Positions 8,564-16,034 of a stretch of 64,000 nucleotides of DNA are shown piece by piece. The notes under the pieces are model-generated. The model worked only from the letters and a program-made list of their open reading frames with translations. It made no database searches and was not told the DNA's origin. This DNA comes from Neobacillus bataviensis (GTDB lineage Bacteria > Bacillota > Bacilli > Bacillales_B > DSM-18226): NCBI RefSeq assembly GCF_019969725.1, contig NZ_JAHXYW010000012.1:1-64000 (forward strand), written 5' to 3'. The first letter of the stretch is position 1. Each line of letters starts with the position of its first letter. The translations under genes were made by a program, and so were the position numbers.

Positions 8564-9478
8564 ATGAAAATGACAAAGTCAATGGCAAACCTGCTACTCT
8601 TGATAGCTGCGGCACTTTGGGGTTCTGGGTTTGTTGTAACAAAAATAGCTCTAGATGCAAATGTATCTCCGGGATTCGTAAATTTTTCCAGAGGCTTTCT
8701 CTTTGTTGTTTTAGTATTTATGTTTTTTTATAAAAAGATAATTAAAATGACCCTTAAGGACTTTAAAGTCGGGCTCATTGCGGGATTGCTTAATTTTGGC
8801 GGATTTATTACACAGACCATTGGTGTTCAGTACACGACTCCATCCAATAACGCCTTTATTTCAGCAACATATGTAGTAATTATTCCTTTCTTGGCTTGGG
8901 TTCTATATCAAAAGAAACTCCCAGTAAAAAGCTTTGTTTCCATTGCCTTTTGTTTACTTGGAATGACTATATTAACTGGAATACTAAACAAAGCAATAAA
9001 CATAAATATCGGTGACGTTTATTCTTTTATTTGTGCCCTGTTTTATGCAGCCTCTATTGTATATCTCGGTTACGGAGCAAGAACAACTGATTTCAGCATT
9101 GTAGCTTTTATGCTTGGAGTTGTCCAAGCCATAGGGGGGTTGGCTTTTTTCTTCTTCGTAGAGGAAGGACAGCTTACTAGTATCAATTGGTCTGTTGCAA
9201 TAGTGCCATTGTTATATATGGGAATTATATGTTCGTTTGTTGGTCAAACGGTTCAGGTTGTAGCTCAAAAGCATACTTCCGCAACAACTGCTGGATTAAT
9301 TATGATGCTTGAAGGAGCTTTTGGAAGTATTTTTTCAGTAATGTTTGGCTTTGAATCATTTACAGTTCAGTTAGTTGTTGGAGGAATGCTTATTATGCTA
9401 TCCATTATTCTTATGGAAGTGGACTTTAAGCAGATGTTGGTCAAGAACAAGGAACAGCTTAGAAATCAAAAATTTTAG
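8564..9478 (+). CDS. EamA/DMT-family exporter
   Basis: A 304-residue drug/metabolite transporter with ten predicted helices in two EamA halves. LLLIAAALWGSGFVVTKIAL opens the first and PLLYMGIICSFVGQTVQVVA with the HTSATTAGLIMMLE segment marks the second. The family exports amino acids, nucleosides or drugs; the substrate here is not known. AGGAG lies 8 bp before the ATG. The leader carries a terminator, which suggests attenuation by a ligand or translation event. It is monocistronic. Confidence 0.88.
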   Translation: MKMTKSMANLLLLIAAALWGSGFVVTKIALDANVSPGFVNFSRGFLFVVLVFMFFYKKIIKMTLKDFKVGLIAGLLNFGGFITQTIGVQYTTPSNNAFISATYVVIIPFLAWVLYQKKLPVKSFVSIAFCLLGMTILTGILNKAININIGDVYSFICALFYAASIVYLGYGARTTDFSIVAFMLGVVQAIGGLAFFFFVEEGQLTSINWSVAIVPLLYMGIICSFVGQTVQVVAQKHTSATTAGLIMMLEGAFGSIFSVMFGFESFTVQLVVGGMLIMLSIILMEVDFKQMLVKNKEQLRNQKF

Positions 9479-9548
9479 CAAGTTATCATTGAAAATAAAC
9501 CTATTATAATTACTCCAATCCTTGTTTAACATTTATTTCAATAATAAA

Positions 9549-9567
9549 AGCCGCCTAAATGGCAGCT
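9549..9567 (+). terminator. Possible terminator of the EamA gene
   Basis: AGCCGCC/GGCAGCT with a 5-base loop and a T-rich tail a few bases later. Weak. Confidence 0.4.
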
Positions 9568-9641
9568 GTATTCTTTTTATCAAATTCACTCTTAGCTTAC
9601 AAAGATTTTTCATATATAACTATCTAATGCTCCCTCTAACT

Positions 9642-10190
9642 TTATGTTTGTGGGGAACCGGGTGGAACGTAAAAAGGTGGTACTTTAATCCATCCGCGTT
9701 TACGCATTAAATGTTTTAATCTAGTTGCGAAAGCAAATTTTTCTGTTTGAAACTGAATAAATAATAAACCAACATCTGTACGAATCGATTCAGAGGCAGC
9801 ACCCGCTGCACGCATAATTAAACTTACGATTTTTAAAGATAATTCGTTTGCTATTACATCATCCGTTAATTTAACACCGAGAGGGATACTGTTAGGGTCT
9901 GATTTTGGCATTTCTTCAGGGGCGGCAGGCAGTGGAATCCCTTCCTTAATCATGAAATCATGGAGTTGTTTTCTTTGACTGGTTCCTAATTTCATATCTT
10001 CTTCAAGAATTGCTTTTAGTTCATCATCTGTCGTCGTATTTATTCCTGCTTGAACAGATACTTTAGCTAGTTCAAGTCCTGCTAAGTAAATCCAACATGA
10101 CATTACTTCTCCAACATGAAGCGGTTGGTCTTGGTCTTGTACTGTCAGTGATTTCATGGCATCAATAACTGTTTCCAACATATTTACCAT
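9642..10190 (-). CDS. DUF3231 protein, single domain
   Basis: A 182-residue helical protein. PLHVGEVMSCWIYLAGLELA and the C-terminal MRKRGWIKVPPFYVPPG match DUF3231, a ferritin-like four-helix family of spore formers with no assigned function. I place the start at the ATG at 10190 because AGGAGG lies 7 bp before it; an in-frame ATG 30 bp upstream has no site. It is followed in the same direction by a two-domain relative, and the gap between them carries a repeat copy. Confidence 0.82.
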   Translation of the reverse strand: MVNMLETVIDAMKSLTVQDQDQPLHVGEVMSCWIYLAGLELAKVSVQAGINTTTDDELKAILEEDMKLGTSQRKQLHDFMIKEGIPLPAAPEEMPKSDPNSIPLGVKLTDDVIANELSLKIVSLIMRAAGAASESIRTDVGLLFIQFQTEKFAFATRLKHLMRKRGWIKVPPFYVPPGSPQT

Positions 10191-10334
10191 GCGAATCCCT
10201 CCTGAGCTGGTAGAATACACATATTTTTTGTATAGAAAGATTTTTTATTCAAAGGACAACACCTGCAAAATTTGAAACTAAAAAAGAATTGATAAAAGTT
10301 GGACAAAAATAGAGGTTAAATAGCAAAGAAGCAC

Positions 10335-10435
10335 TCACATTTCATCTTTAACTAAACTGCACCGTTAGTGAAAAAAGAAAGACCGCCGCAGCGATCTTTC
10401 TTGAGCTCTTAGCCCGTTAGTGTAAGTACATTCCT
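10335..10435. repeat. CACCCGTTAGT-family intergenic repeat (full copy)
   Basis: CTTTAACTAAACTGCACCGTTAG, then a GAAAGACCGCC.GCAGCGATCTTTC hairpin, then GAGCTCTTAGCCCGTTAGTG and TAAGTACATTCCTTCACAA. Two cores flank the hairpin. Confidence 0.75.
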
Positions 10436-10446
10436 TCACAAATATA

Positions 10447-11472
10447 TTATTGTTGTGCTGATAATTTCTTTCTATCATCTGCCAAAGGTGGCTGTTCAGC
10501 CCATTTGTATTTAATCATAATATCAAATCCATCTTTCATATACTGTGCCATTTCCGTAAAAAGGAGTAAATACTTTATTCCTAAGTCTGTCCGTTGACTG
10601 GTACCTATGGCTGAACCATAAACACCGATGGAAGTAGAACCTAAAAGAGCCTTGTGATGCATCATAAGACGATCAGAAAAAGGTGAAATTGTTGAATTAG
10701 TAACTTCCGCTTCCTCCGATTTTGGCTTTGGAAGATGGTCATTGTTCAATAAGTCCTCCAACGTCTCAATGTGTTTTTTGTAAAGTTCTACGCCACGCCA
10801 TAAAAAGTTCTTAACATCTTGAGATTTAGCCACTTGAGAGAAACCCATTGTGAGTGATTTACTTAACTGAACTTTTCTCAAATCCCAGTAAATATTACTT
10901 AACTCAATGCAATTTAACGGTCTTTTCCCTCGGAATATACCTTCAATAAAATTAGGGGATTCAATAAACTCATATTGTTCGGAAGGGTTAATAAATGGTG
11001 GTCTAGATACAATACCTTTTTCCAATAGTAAATCTAATGATTTGTTAAAAAGTTCCATTGTTTCATTTTGGCAATGTACAAAGTACTCCCTTATATCCCG
11101 ACGCATATTTGTTGTTAAAGCGGCGGCATAGCCAGCTAAACCATTGACACTCATTATGTAGGTATAAGATAAGCAAAATTCATCTGAAAACAAACGAGGA
11201 GCTGACAAATCCACATCTGCCTCAGTAAATCCGTGGGGTATAGGAAATTTTTCTTGTAAAAAATAATCCTTTATTTTGGAAATGTGCCCCTCAGCTAATT
11301 TCAAAGATAATTCTAAAATCGGACGAATAGAGGCATCTTCAACAATTTGAAGCATATGTTTGTAAATGCATTTTGCCATCGTATCACTCTGATACTGTGA
11401 CCAAATGTTAGCAATTTCAGGTGCAGTTAATCTTATGTTATGAGGGGTTTCTTCCTTTATAAATTCGGGCAT
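10447..11472 (-). CDS. DUF3231 protein, two tandem domains
   Basis: A 341-residue protein made of two DUF3231 halves of about 165 residues. The first starts near LTAPEIANIWSQYQSDTMAK and ends with GIVSRPPFINP. The second starts near LNCIELSNIYWDLRKVQLSK and ends with YKWAEQPPLADDR. Each half ends in the typical PPxx tail. The family is confined to spore formers in my knowledge, with no known reaction. A GAGG site lies before the ATG. Together with the single-domain gene it suggests local duplication. Confidence 0.85.
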   Translation of the reverse strand: MPEFIKEETPHNIRLTAPEIANIWSQYQSDTMAKCIYKHMLQIVEDASIRPILELSLKLAEGHISKIKDYFLQEKFPIPHGFTEADVDLSAPRLFSDEFCLSYTYIMSVNGLAGYAAALTTNMRRDIREYFVHCQNETMELFNKSLDLLLEKGIVSRPPFINPSEQYEFIESPNFIEGIFRGKRPLNCIELSNIYWDLRKVQLSKSLTMGFSQVAKSQDVKNFLWRGVELYKKHIETLEDLLNNDHLPKPKSEEAEVTNSTISPFSDRLMMHHKALLGSTSIGVYGSAIGTSQRTDLGIKYLLLFTEMAQYMKDGFDIMIKYKWAEQPPLADDRKKLSAQQ

Positions 11473-11539
11473 CTTAATCCTCCGAAAATAATACTTTATT
11501 TTGTACTATTAACCAAAAAAGGATTAATTATGTGATTTT

Positions 11540-11625
11540 TTACTTTAACTAACCTCCTCCGTTAGCGGAACAAGAAAAAGCGAATGCTCTTATTGAACAA
11601 TCGCACCCGTTAGTGTAAGTACCCA
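11540..11625. repeat. CACCCGTTAGT-family intergenic repeat (full copy)
   Basis: First core TAACTAACCTCCTCCGTTAG and GAACAAGAAAAAGCGAATGC, then second core AATCGCACCCGTTAGTG and TAAGTACCCAATATTTCACA. The inner hairpin is degenerate. Confidence 0.75.
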
Positions 11626-11692
11626 ATATTTCACAATCTTATCTTGCCTATGTAAGTAGTTTAAGAACAATCAGCAATTAATCCTTATAATA

Positions 11693-11720
11693 AAATCCCC
11701 TGACATTGTCAAGGGGATTT
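11693..11720 (-). terminator. Terminator of the 69-aa protein gene
   Basis: AAATCCCCTTGACA/TGTCAGGGGATTT stem on the minus strand followed by T-rich sequence. Confidence 0.75.
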
Positions 11721-11756
11721 ACAACTACTTTTCTAGTATTTCATTCAAAAACGATA

Positions 11757-11966
11757 TTATAATTCTGTCGATGGGGCTTGTGATGACTTTTCTACTTGAG
11801 TTACGGCAGTTAAAGCAGACGAAATTTCGTTCGAAGCCTGTTTAATCGCTTCCTGAGCAAGTGCAGGATCTGAATTTGCCTTTTCAATTGCTTTTGTTAA
11901 CAATTCCTGCGTGAGTGATACATTTGCTTTTGCTCGATTTAGTTGATTTACATCAATTTGAGTCAT
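11757..11966 (-). CDS. Small helical protein, unknown
   Basis: A 69-residue acidic protein, almost entirely helix-forming (Ala, Gln, Leu, Glu), with heptad-like spacing that suggests a short coiled coil or helical hairpin. The N-terminus is MTQIDVNQLNRAKANVSLTQ. GGAGAG lies before the ATG. It resembles in size and composition the DUF1657 protein at 12613 but lacks that family's motifs. Isolated and flanked by repeat copies. Function unknown. Confidence 0.7.
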   Translation of the reverse strand: MTQIDVNQLNRAKANVSLTQELLTKAIEKANSDPALAQEAIKQASNEISSALTAVTQVEKSSQAPSTEL

Positions 11967-12049
11967 GAGAATCTCTCCTTTTGTTTTAAATTACTTCTAT
12001 ATAATCACCCTACATTTAATTTTTATTAAAGGTAAAAACTACCTCAAAA

Positions 12050-12115
12050 TTGAAAAGGGGTATCGCCGCAGTAGTCCCAACCTTCAACTCTTGCACCCGT
12101 TAGTTAAACAAGTCC
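12050..12115. repeat. CACCCGTTAGT-family intergenic repeat (second half)
   Basis: GGTATCGCCGCAGTAGTCCC, then CTTCAACTCTTGCACCCGTTAG. This is the best match to the second-core consensus. Confidence 0.75.
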
Positions 12116-12223
12116 CCTAATTTCTATTGCGTAATATCCCGTATTTGTGAACAAAAATTTTTTTGAATTTTTTTATTCCCAAGAAAGATAATATTTAGTA
12201 ATTAAATGAAGGAGATGATTAAA

Positions 12224-12394
12224 ATGACGATCAACAAATACGTTAAAAATATTCTAGGTGTTGATGTACGTGCCCGTTTTTCTATAGCAGGTAGTGGAAA
12301 TAATTATGACCCCTTCAAAAATCCCATTATCCATAAACAAATAAATGGAAGAGAGATAGTACCGCTTAATGTTAAAAAATTATGGGGGAAATAA
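12224..12394 (+). CDS. Small basic protein, unknown
   Basis: A 56-residue protein (MTINKYVKNILGVDVRARFS at the N-terminus). AAGGAG directly touches an upstream ATG at 12206-frame positions, so the ATG at 12224, 9 bp after the site, is the better start. No membrane segment. A terminator follows at 12490. I do not recognise it, but the strong ribosome binding site and terminator support a real gene. Confidence 0.6.
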   Translation: MTINKYVKNILGVDVRARFSIAGSGNNYDPFKNPIIHKQINGREIVPLNVKKLWGK

Positions 12395-12489
12395 ATCATC
12401 CAAAATATTGAAAATTGTGTTCTTGCCTAAATATAGATAATCAAAATTTGCATATGATGTTACATAATAAAATCTGGTCCATTTTCCTT

Positions 12490-12511
12490 AACCATCCTTT
12501 TTAGGATGGTT
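12490..12511 (+). terminator. Terminator of the 56-aa protein gene
   Basis: AACCATCC/GGATGGTT stem with a T-rich loop and tail. Confidence 0.75.
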
Positions 12512-12612
12512 TTGTATTAGTTTGTAATTAGTAAATCTCCAATACATAAGCTACTAAATATTCCACATACTACTTTTGTAATTTCAATTTTATTGAGAAA
12601 AGAGGTTATTAA

Positions 12613-12819
12613 ATGACAGTTGGAAAAGACGTTCAAACAGCTTTAGCAAGTTTAAAAGGTGCACAGGCAAGCTTTGAAGCCTTCGCTTTAGCAACTGACA
12701 ACCAAAACGCTAAACAACTTTATCAACAAGCTGCACAACAAACACAATCTGTTCTTGATAGTCTTGAACCACGTCTTCAAGAAATCCAAGCCGAGGAACC
12801 ACAATACAAACAACAATAA
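12613..12819 (+). CDS. DUF1657 protein
   Basis: A 68-residue helical protein: MTVGKDVQTALASLKGAQAS, then FEAFALATDNQNAKQLYQQA, typical of DUF1657. The family occurs in spore formers, alone or joined to DUF421 in the 2Duf protein of spoVA2mob-type loci, which affects spore heat resistance. Here the DUF1657 gene stands alone, 6 kb from a DUF421 gene. A GAGG site lies before the ATG. A terminator follows at 12950. Confidence 0.85.
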   Translation: MTVGKDVQTALASLKGAQASFEAFALATDNQNAKQLYQQAAQQTQSVLDSLEPRLQEIQAEEPQYKQQ

Positions 12820-12949
12820 TTTTGTCTAAACAAAGTGGTATTTACCATTATTTGGAATTAACATTATCAATTAAGTTCCATATAATACTTTGGAAACAAT
12901 TTCAAAACGTATATCTGTTAAAACCGCCATCACTCCAGGCAACTAAAAT

Positions 12950-12978
12950 GAAGACTCCATATGGAGCTTCTTTTTTTT
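12950..12978 (+). terminator. Terminator of the DUF1657 gene
   Basis: GAAGACTCCAT/ATGGAGCTTC stem followed by eight T. Confidence 0.8.
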
Positions 12979-13004
12979 GTCGCCCTTTACCTCAAATGTG
13001 ACTT

Positions 13005-13080
13005 AAAAGAGAATCCTCTTGTTAAACTATACTGCATCCGTTAGTACAATTAAAAAGAGATTGCCGCAGCCTATACCGTT
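13005..13080. repeat. CACCCGTTAGT-family intergenic repeat (first half)
   Basis: TGTTAAACTATACTGCATCC then GTTAGTACAATTAAAAAGAG and ATTGCCGCAGCC. The second core is missing. Confidence 0.65.
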
Positions 13081-13247
13081 GCGATAACAGAAGTTTCCTA
13101 ATCCATTAACTAGTAAACACCAAAGATCAGACGCTCCTCCCCTTTTAAAAAGTTGATTGAGCTGCGTCTATTTAAGTATTGCCATTTTTCGGATCTAACA
13201 GAAGTTAATTTTCATGGTAGTTGAAGAAGAAAATAAAAAAGAGAGCC

Positions 13248-13436
13248 TTAGCTCTCCAACAATCGGTTAACTTTCTGAATCTCCCCTTCAAATAACCTCA
13301 TGTCCAACTCGTAATCATCATGACCATCAAATGAATCCAACATATCTTTTTCTTGATGTAATGTTATCAAATACTGCTCCAATGAAAACCCACCACTTTG
13401 GATTGTATTCTCAAACACAACTTTAAATCTGCTCAT
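13248..13436 (-). CDS. Small acidic protein, unknown
   Basis: A 62-residue protein rich in Asp and Glu (DMLDSFDGHDDYELDMRLFE), predicted helical, with no membrane segment. AGGTGAAA lies before the ATG. I do not recognise a family. It belongs to the cluster of tiny genes between 11.7 and 14.4 kb. Confidence 0.6.
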   Translation of the reverse strand: MSRFKVVFENTIQSGGFSLEQYLITLHQEKDMLDSFDGHDDYELDMRLFEGEIQKVNRLLES

Positions 13437-13503
13437 TTATTTCACCTCGACAGATAGTATTTCCAATACAATAAATGAAATTCGTATTTTATTACCAAAT
13501 ATA

Positions 13504-13526
13504 AAAAGGACCATTTAGGTCCTTTT
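13504..13526 (-). terminator. Terminator-like hairpin
   Basis: AAAAGGACC/GGTCCTTTT with a 5-base loop. On the minus strand it is followed by TTTATATT, and it lies 110 bp beyond the CBO0543 stop. Confidence 0.55.
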
Positions 13527-13529
13527 GGC

Positions 13530-13630
13530 TTCTTCAACTAAAGCACCCTATAGTTTAAGTATAATATTTCACAATCTTTCTTTTGGAACAATAAAAGGCA
13601 ACCTTCATCTTGAAGAGCCGCACCCGTTAC
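13530..13630. repeat. CACCCGTTAGT-family intergenic repeat
   Basis: CTTCAACTAAAGCACCCTATAG and TTTAAGTATAATATTTCACA, then CTTGAAGAGCCGCACCCGTTAC. The first part matches 5247 and 59265. Confidence 0.7.
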
Positions 13631-13634
13631 TTAA

Positions 13635-14105
13635 CTAATCACTAGTTTTTTTGCATTTTTCAAAAAGGTATTGAAATCCATATAAGAAAAAAGCCTTGTA
13701 AAAGAAATATAGAAAGAATTGAAATTCGTTAAATTGAACTAATCTATATAGTTTTAATTTTGTAAATACCCTTGTAATAGGAAATACAAAAATTGCTTCG
13801 CCAATAACATTTAAAATAATAAACTTTTTAAAATTTCCGTATGCCCATTTTAATGTCCATAAAGACATCGCCAACATTGGACCTATGAGAAAAGGAAATT
13901 CATTTTGAATTAAGGACTGTGGTTTATTATAAAATGACCACCATTTGCGCTTTTTTCCAATTAGGGCATCCAAACTACACATTAGAACAGCAAGGATTGA
14001 TGCTGGTAAAAACCTCCTTATAGTCCGCCATCCTAACAAAGGCATTGTAAGCCATGAGAGTACTATCATTACAATATTAAGTAACCACTGATTTTTCATT
14101 GTCAT
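13635..14105 (-). CDS. CBO0543-family integral membrane protein
   Basis: A 156-residue protein with about five membrane helices (for example residues 8-26, 33-46, 72-90, 98-114, 128-146). The length, the basic loop after helix 2 (IGKKRKWWSFYNKP) and the FPFLIGPMLAM segment fit the CBO0543 family of spore formers. No function is known. A second member is at 24827. It is monocistronic, with repeat copies on both sides. Confidence 0.7.
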   Translation of the reverse strand: MTMKNQWLLNIVMIVLSWLTMPLLGWRTIRRFLPASILAVLMCSLDALIGKKRKWWSFYNKPQSLIQNEFPFLIGPMLAMSLWTLKWAYGNFKKFIILNVIGEAIFVFPITRVFTKLKLYRLVQFNEFQFFLYFFYKAFFLYGFQYLFEKCKKTSD

Positions 14106-14144
14106 ATTAATACCCCTTTTTCCAAAGGAATTATTAAACTTATT

Positions 14145-14212
14145 ATATCTCCTCCGTTATGTAGCTATTCTGCCCCGTTATTCGAACAAGAAAAGCTGCC
14201 AAAATGACACCC
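14145..14212. repeat. CACCCGTTAGT-family intergenic repeat (first half)
   Basis: GTAGCTATTCTGCCCCGTTATT, then ACAAGAAAAGCTGCCAAAAT and GACA. The last 24 bases are shared exactly with the copy at 55155. Confidence 0.7.
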
Positions 14213-14217
14213 TTTCC

Positions 14218-14364
14218 CTATGTTAATTCTTTTATTATCCATCTTTTATATATTTGAACAATAACTGTTGGAATATTGTACATTTTCGCAATATCTAAAC
14301 TATCTCGCTGGGGATTGTTTGTTAATTCTTTACTGATTATTGAAATCAGCTCATCCTTAGTCAT
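14218..14364 (-). CDS. 48-aa peptide with a helix-turn-helix look
   Basis: A short frame with AAGGGAG 7 bp before its ATG (14362-14364). It reads MTKDELISIISKELTNNPQR, then DSLDIAKMYNIPTVIVQIYK and RWIIKELT. The second half has the spacing of a helix-turn-helix (DIAKMYNIPTVIVQIYKRW). It could be a tiny DNA-binding protein or a regulator remnant. The start and stop of the frame are clean. Confidence 0.55.
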   Translation of the reverse strand: MTKDELISIISKELTNNPQRDSLDIAKMYNIPTVIVQIYKRWIIKELT

Positions 14365-14441
14365 CTCAATTCTCCCTTTTGGATTTGTTCATTAATATTG
14401 TTATCTTAATTAATTATATTAATATTGTTTTCGCAATAAAA

Positions 14442-14469
14442 AAATGCCCCATAAATCTCGAGGGCATTT
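14442..14469 (-). terminator. Terminator of the CBS-domain gene
   Basis: AAATGCCC/GGGCATTT stem followed by a T run on the minus strand, adjacent to the stop. Confidence 0.8.
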
Positions 14470-14478
14470 AACATACAA

Positions 14479-14901
14479 TTAATGGAGTTGTTCAGAAATA
14501 TGACTTAATGCTTCTCCGGCTTCATTAACATGAATATTTACGGTCGCAAGATCACCTATTGAACAAATTCCTACCATCTCGCCATTTTCAACCACAGGAA
14601 TCCGTCGAATTTGATGCTCGGACATCATGCGAGCACATTCATGAATATCCAAATCAGGTGAGCAAGTAATGACCTCACTGGTCATACAATCATGACAGTG
14701 AACTGATTTGCAATCTTTTTCTTCCGCTACGCAAGTTAAGACAATATCCCGGTCAGTGATCATTCCAACCACTTTTTTGCCTTCACAAACAGGAACAGAA
14801 CCACAGTTAACATCACGCATAATTTTAGCTGCTTCGGTGACTGGTGCGTGTGGCTCACACACCTTAACGTTACTTGACATGATTTCACGTACAATTGTCA
14901 T
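14479..14901 (-). CDS. Tandem CBS-domain protein (YhcV-like)
   Basis: A 140-residue protein consisting of two CBS motifs forming one Bateman module. The first is around VREIMSSNVKVCEPHAPVTE, ending GMITDRDIV; the second is DCMTSEVITCSPDLDIHECA, ending RRIPVVENGEMVGICSIGDL. CBS pairs bind adenosine nucleotides and sense energy state. The linker CVAEEKDCKSVHCHDC is Cys/His rich and may bind metal. AGGAGG lies before the ATG. A palindrome AATACTACTGTAGTATT sits in the promoter. Confidence 0.85.
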   Translation of the reverse strand: MTIVREIMSSNVKVCEPHAPVTEAAKIMRDVNCGSVPVCEGKKVVGMITDRDIVLTCVAEEKDCKSVHCHDCMTSEVITCSPDLDIHECARMMSEHQIRRIPVVENGEMVGICSIGDLATVNIHVNEAGEALSHISEQLH

Positions 14902-14923
14902 ACATATTCCTCCTTATTTTTTG

Positions 14924-14940
14924 AATACTACTGTAGTATT
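14924..14940. promoter_or_regulatory. Palindrome upstream of the CBS gene
   Basis: AATACTAC-T-GTAGTATT, a perfect 8-bp inverted repeat around one base, 23 bp upstream of the CBS start. The half-site TACTAC/GTAGTA is the same as in the bla operators at 43-48 kb, but the spacer is 1 base instead of 4. A regulator of unknown identity may bind. Confidence 0.5.
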
Positions 14941-15060
14941 TCCCCTCGTAAATAATCTATAAATACAACTTTAAAAACTTAAAAAAGAACTGAAAATTGA
15001 ATATTCCAAACGCTGCCCGTATATGGTATCTTAGAAGAAATTATGAAGGCGGGGCTAGTT

Positions 15061-15684
15061 ATGGAGAACTTTTATCTGTTTGTTATCATGTCACTCTTAT
15101 TTGTTATTCTTCCTGGTCCTGATATTGGATTAATCACCCAAAACACCGTTACCTCTGGAAAAAAAGGTGGCATTGATACGGTTATTGGGATTACATCAGG
15201 ACTTATTATTCATACTTCAGCAGCGGTTTTTGGTCTTTCTGCTATTTTTGTAAAATCTGCCTTGTTATTTTCTATTTTTAAATACGTTGGTGCGGTTTAT
15301 CTCATTTATTTAGGTGTAACATCCATATGGTCTTCTAAGAAAAATAAAGGTTCATCTGGTGACGGCCATCAAACGAAATATAAGAACAAGTCTCCATTTC
15401 GACAAGGGTTTTTGACGAACCTTCTTAATCCGAAGATAGCTGTTTTATTCCTTACATTTTTTCCACAATTTTTATCGACCGGCATGAAACCATTTTTGCA
15501 ATTTCTCATGATGGGACTAACTTATACAGTATTAACGATCATTTGGTCTATCGTGTATGTGAATTTAATTAATTACATCAGTTCTTGGATGAAAAAACCT
15601 GCTACTCAACGAGCCATCGAAAGAATTTCAGGATTTGTTGTTTTGGGCTTTGGAATAAAACTTGCTATCGAAAAAAGACCTTAG
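15061..15684 (+). CDS. LysE/RhtB-family exporter
   Basis: A 207-residue protein with six membrane helices. VILPGPDIGLITQNTVTSGK near the N-terminus and FRQGFLTNLLNPKIAVLFLT in the middle are signature segments of LysE/RhtB amino acid exporters. I chose the ATG at 15061, which lies 8 bp after AAGGCGGGG; the in-frame ATG at 15043 overlaps that site. The substrate, perhaps an amino acid or homoserine lactone, is not determinable. Confidence 0.87.
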   Translation: MENFYLFVIMSLLFVILPGPDIGLITQNTVTSGKKGGIDTVIGITSGLIIHTSAAVFGLSAIFVKSALLFSIFKYVGAVYLIYLGVTSIWSSKKNKGSSGDGHQTKYKNKSPFRQGFLTNLLNPKIAVLFLTFFPQFLSTGMKPFLQFLMMGLTYTVLTIIWSIVYVNLINYISSWMKKPATQRAIERISGFVVLGFGIKLAIEKRP

Positions 15685-15705
15685 ATGTTTTTTTCAAAAA
15701 AAAAT

Positions 15706-15724
15706 GACCGCTTCTTAGGCGATC
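15706..15724 (-). terminator. Terminator of the 50-aa peptide gene
   Basis: GATCGC/GCGGTC stem around the stop codon, followed on the minus strand by nine T (15693-15704). On the plus strand it may also serve the LysE gene. Confidence 0.6.
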
Positions 15725-15867
15725 AGGTTCAGCTTTAATTCAGAAAAATGTACCAGTTTAACTTTGTAATTGGATTCTCCATCTTCGATAATCTCACAGT
15801 AACCACATGCGTATTGATGAAGTAATAGATAATTTTCACCTTGATATATAACTGGAATTCTTTCCAT
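15715..15867 (-). CDS. 50-aa peptide, unknown
   Basis: Reads MERIPVIYQGENYLLLHQYA, then CGYCEIIEDGESNYKVKLVH and FSELKLNLIA. A CxxC pair (CGYC) and alternating hydrophobic residues suggest a small beta-rich domain. The codon pattern is protein-like, and a terminator overlaps the stop. The ribosome binding site is weak (GGATGTGA). Probably a real gene. Confidence 0.55.
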   Translation of the reverse strand: MERIPVIYQGENYLLLHQYACGYCEIIEDGESNYKVKLVHFSELKLNLIA

Positions 15868-16001
15868 TAATATCACATCCAATAGATTTATTATCTACCA
15901 AACAACACTTTTATTTTACTTTGTCCAATGTTATTAGTGTATTTCTGATGTTTGAACGAGTTATTAAGCTTCACTTCATTTTCTCTAATCATTACCAAAA
16001 A

Positions 16002-16034
16002 AAGCCGTCAATTCCCTTTGGAGCTTGACGGCTT
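16002..16034 (-). terminator. Terminator of the minus-strand VanY gene
   Basis: AAGCCGTCAA/TTGACGGCTT stem containing the stop codon, followed by seven T on the minus strand. Confidence 0.85.

Larger units (their letters stand above)
12820..13247. other. Gene-free gap with a terminator and a repeat copy
   Basis: After the DUF1657 gene there is a terminator (12950-12978), then a CACCCGTTAGT-family copy (13005-13080). The remainder to 13247 shows no reading frame or other signal that I can support. Confidence 0.6.

Noticed and set aside
12613..12819. spoVA2mob-type 2Duf operon
   Set aside because: DUF1657 and DUF421 are separate genes 6 kb apart, and no spoVA genes are in the window, so only a loose relation was stated.
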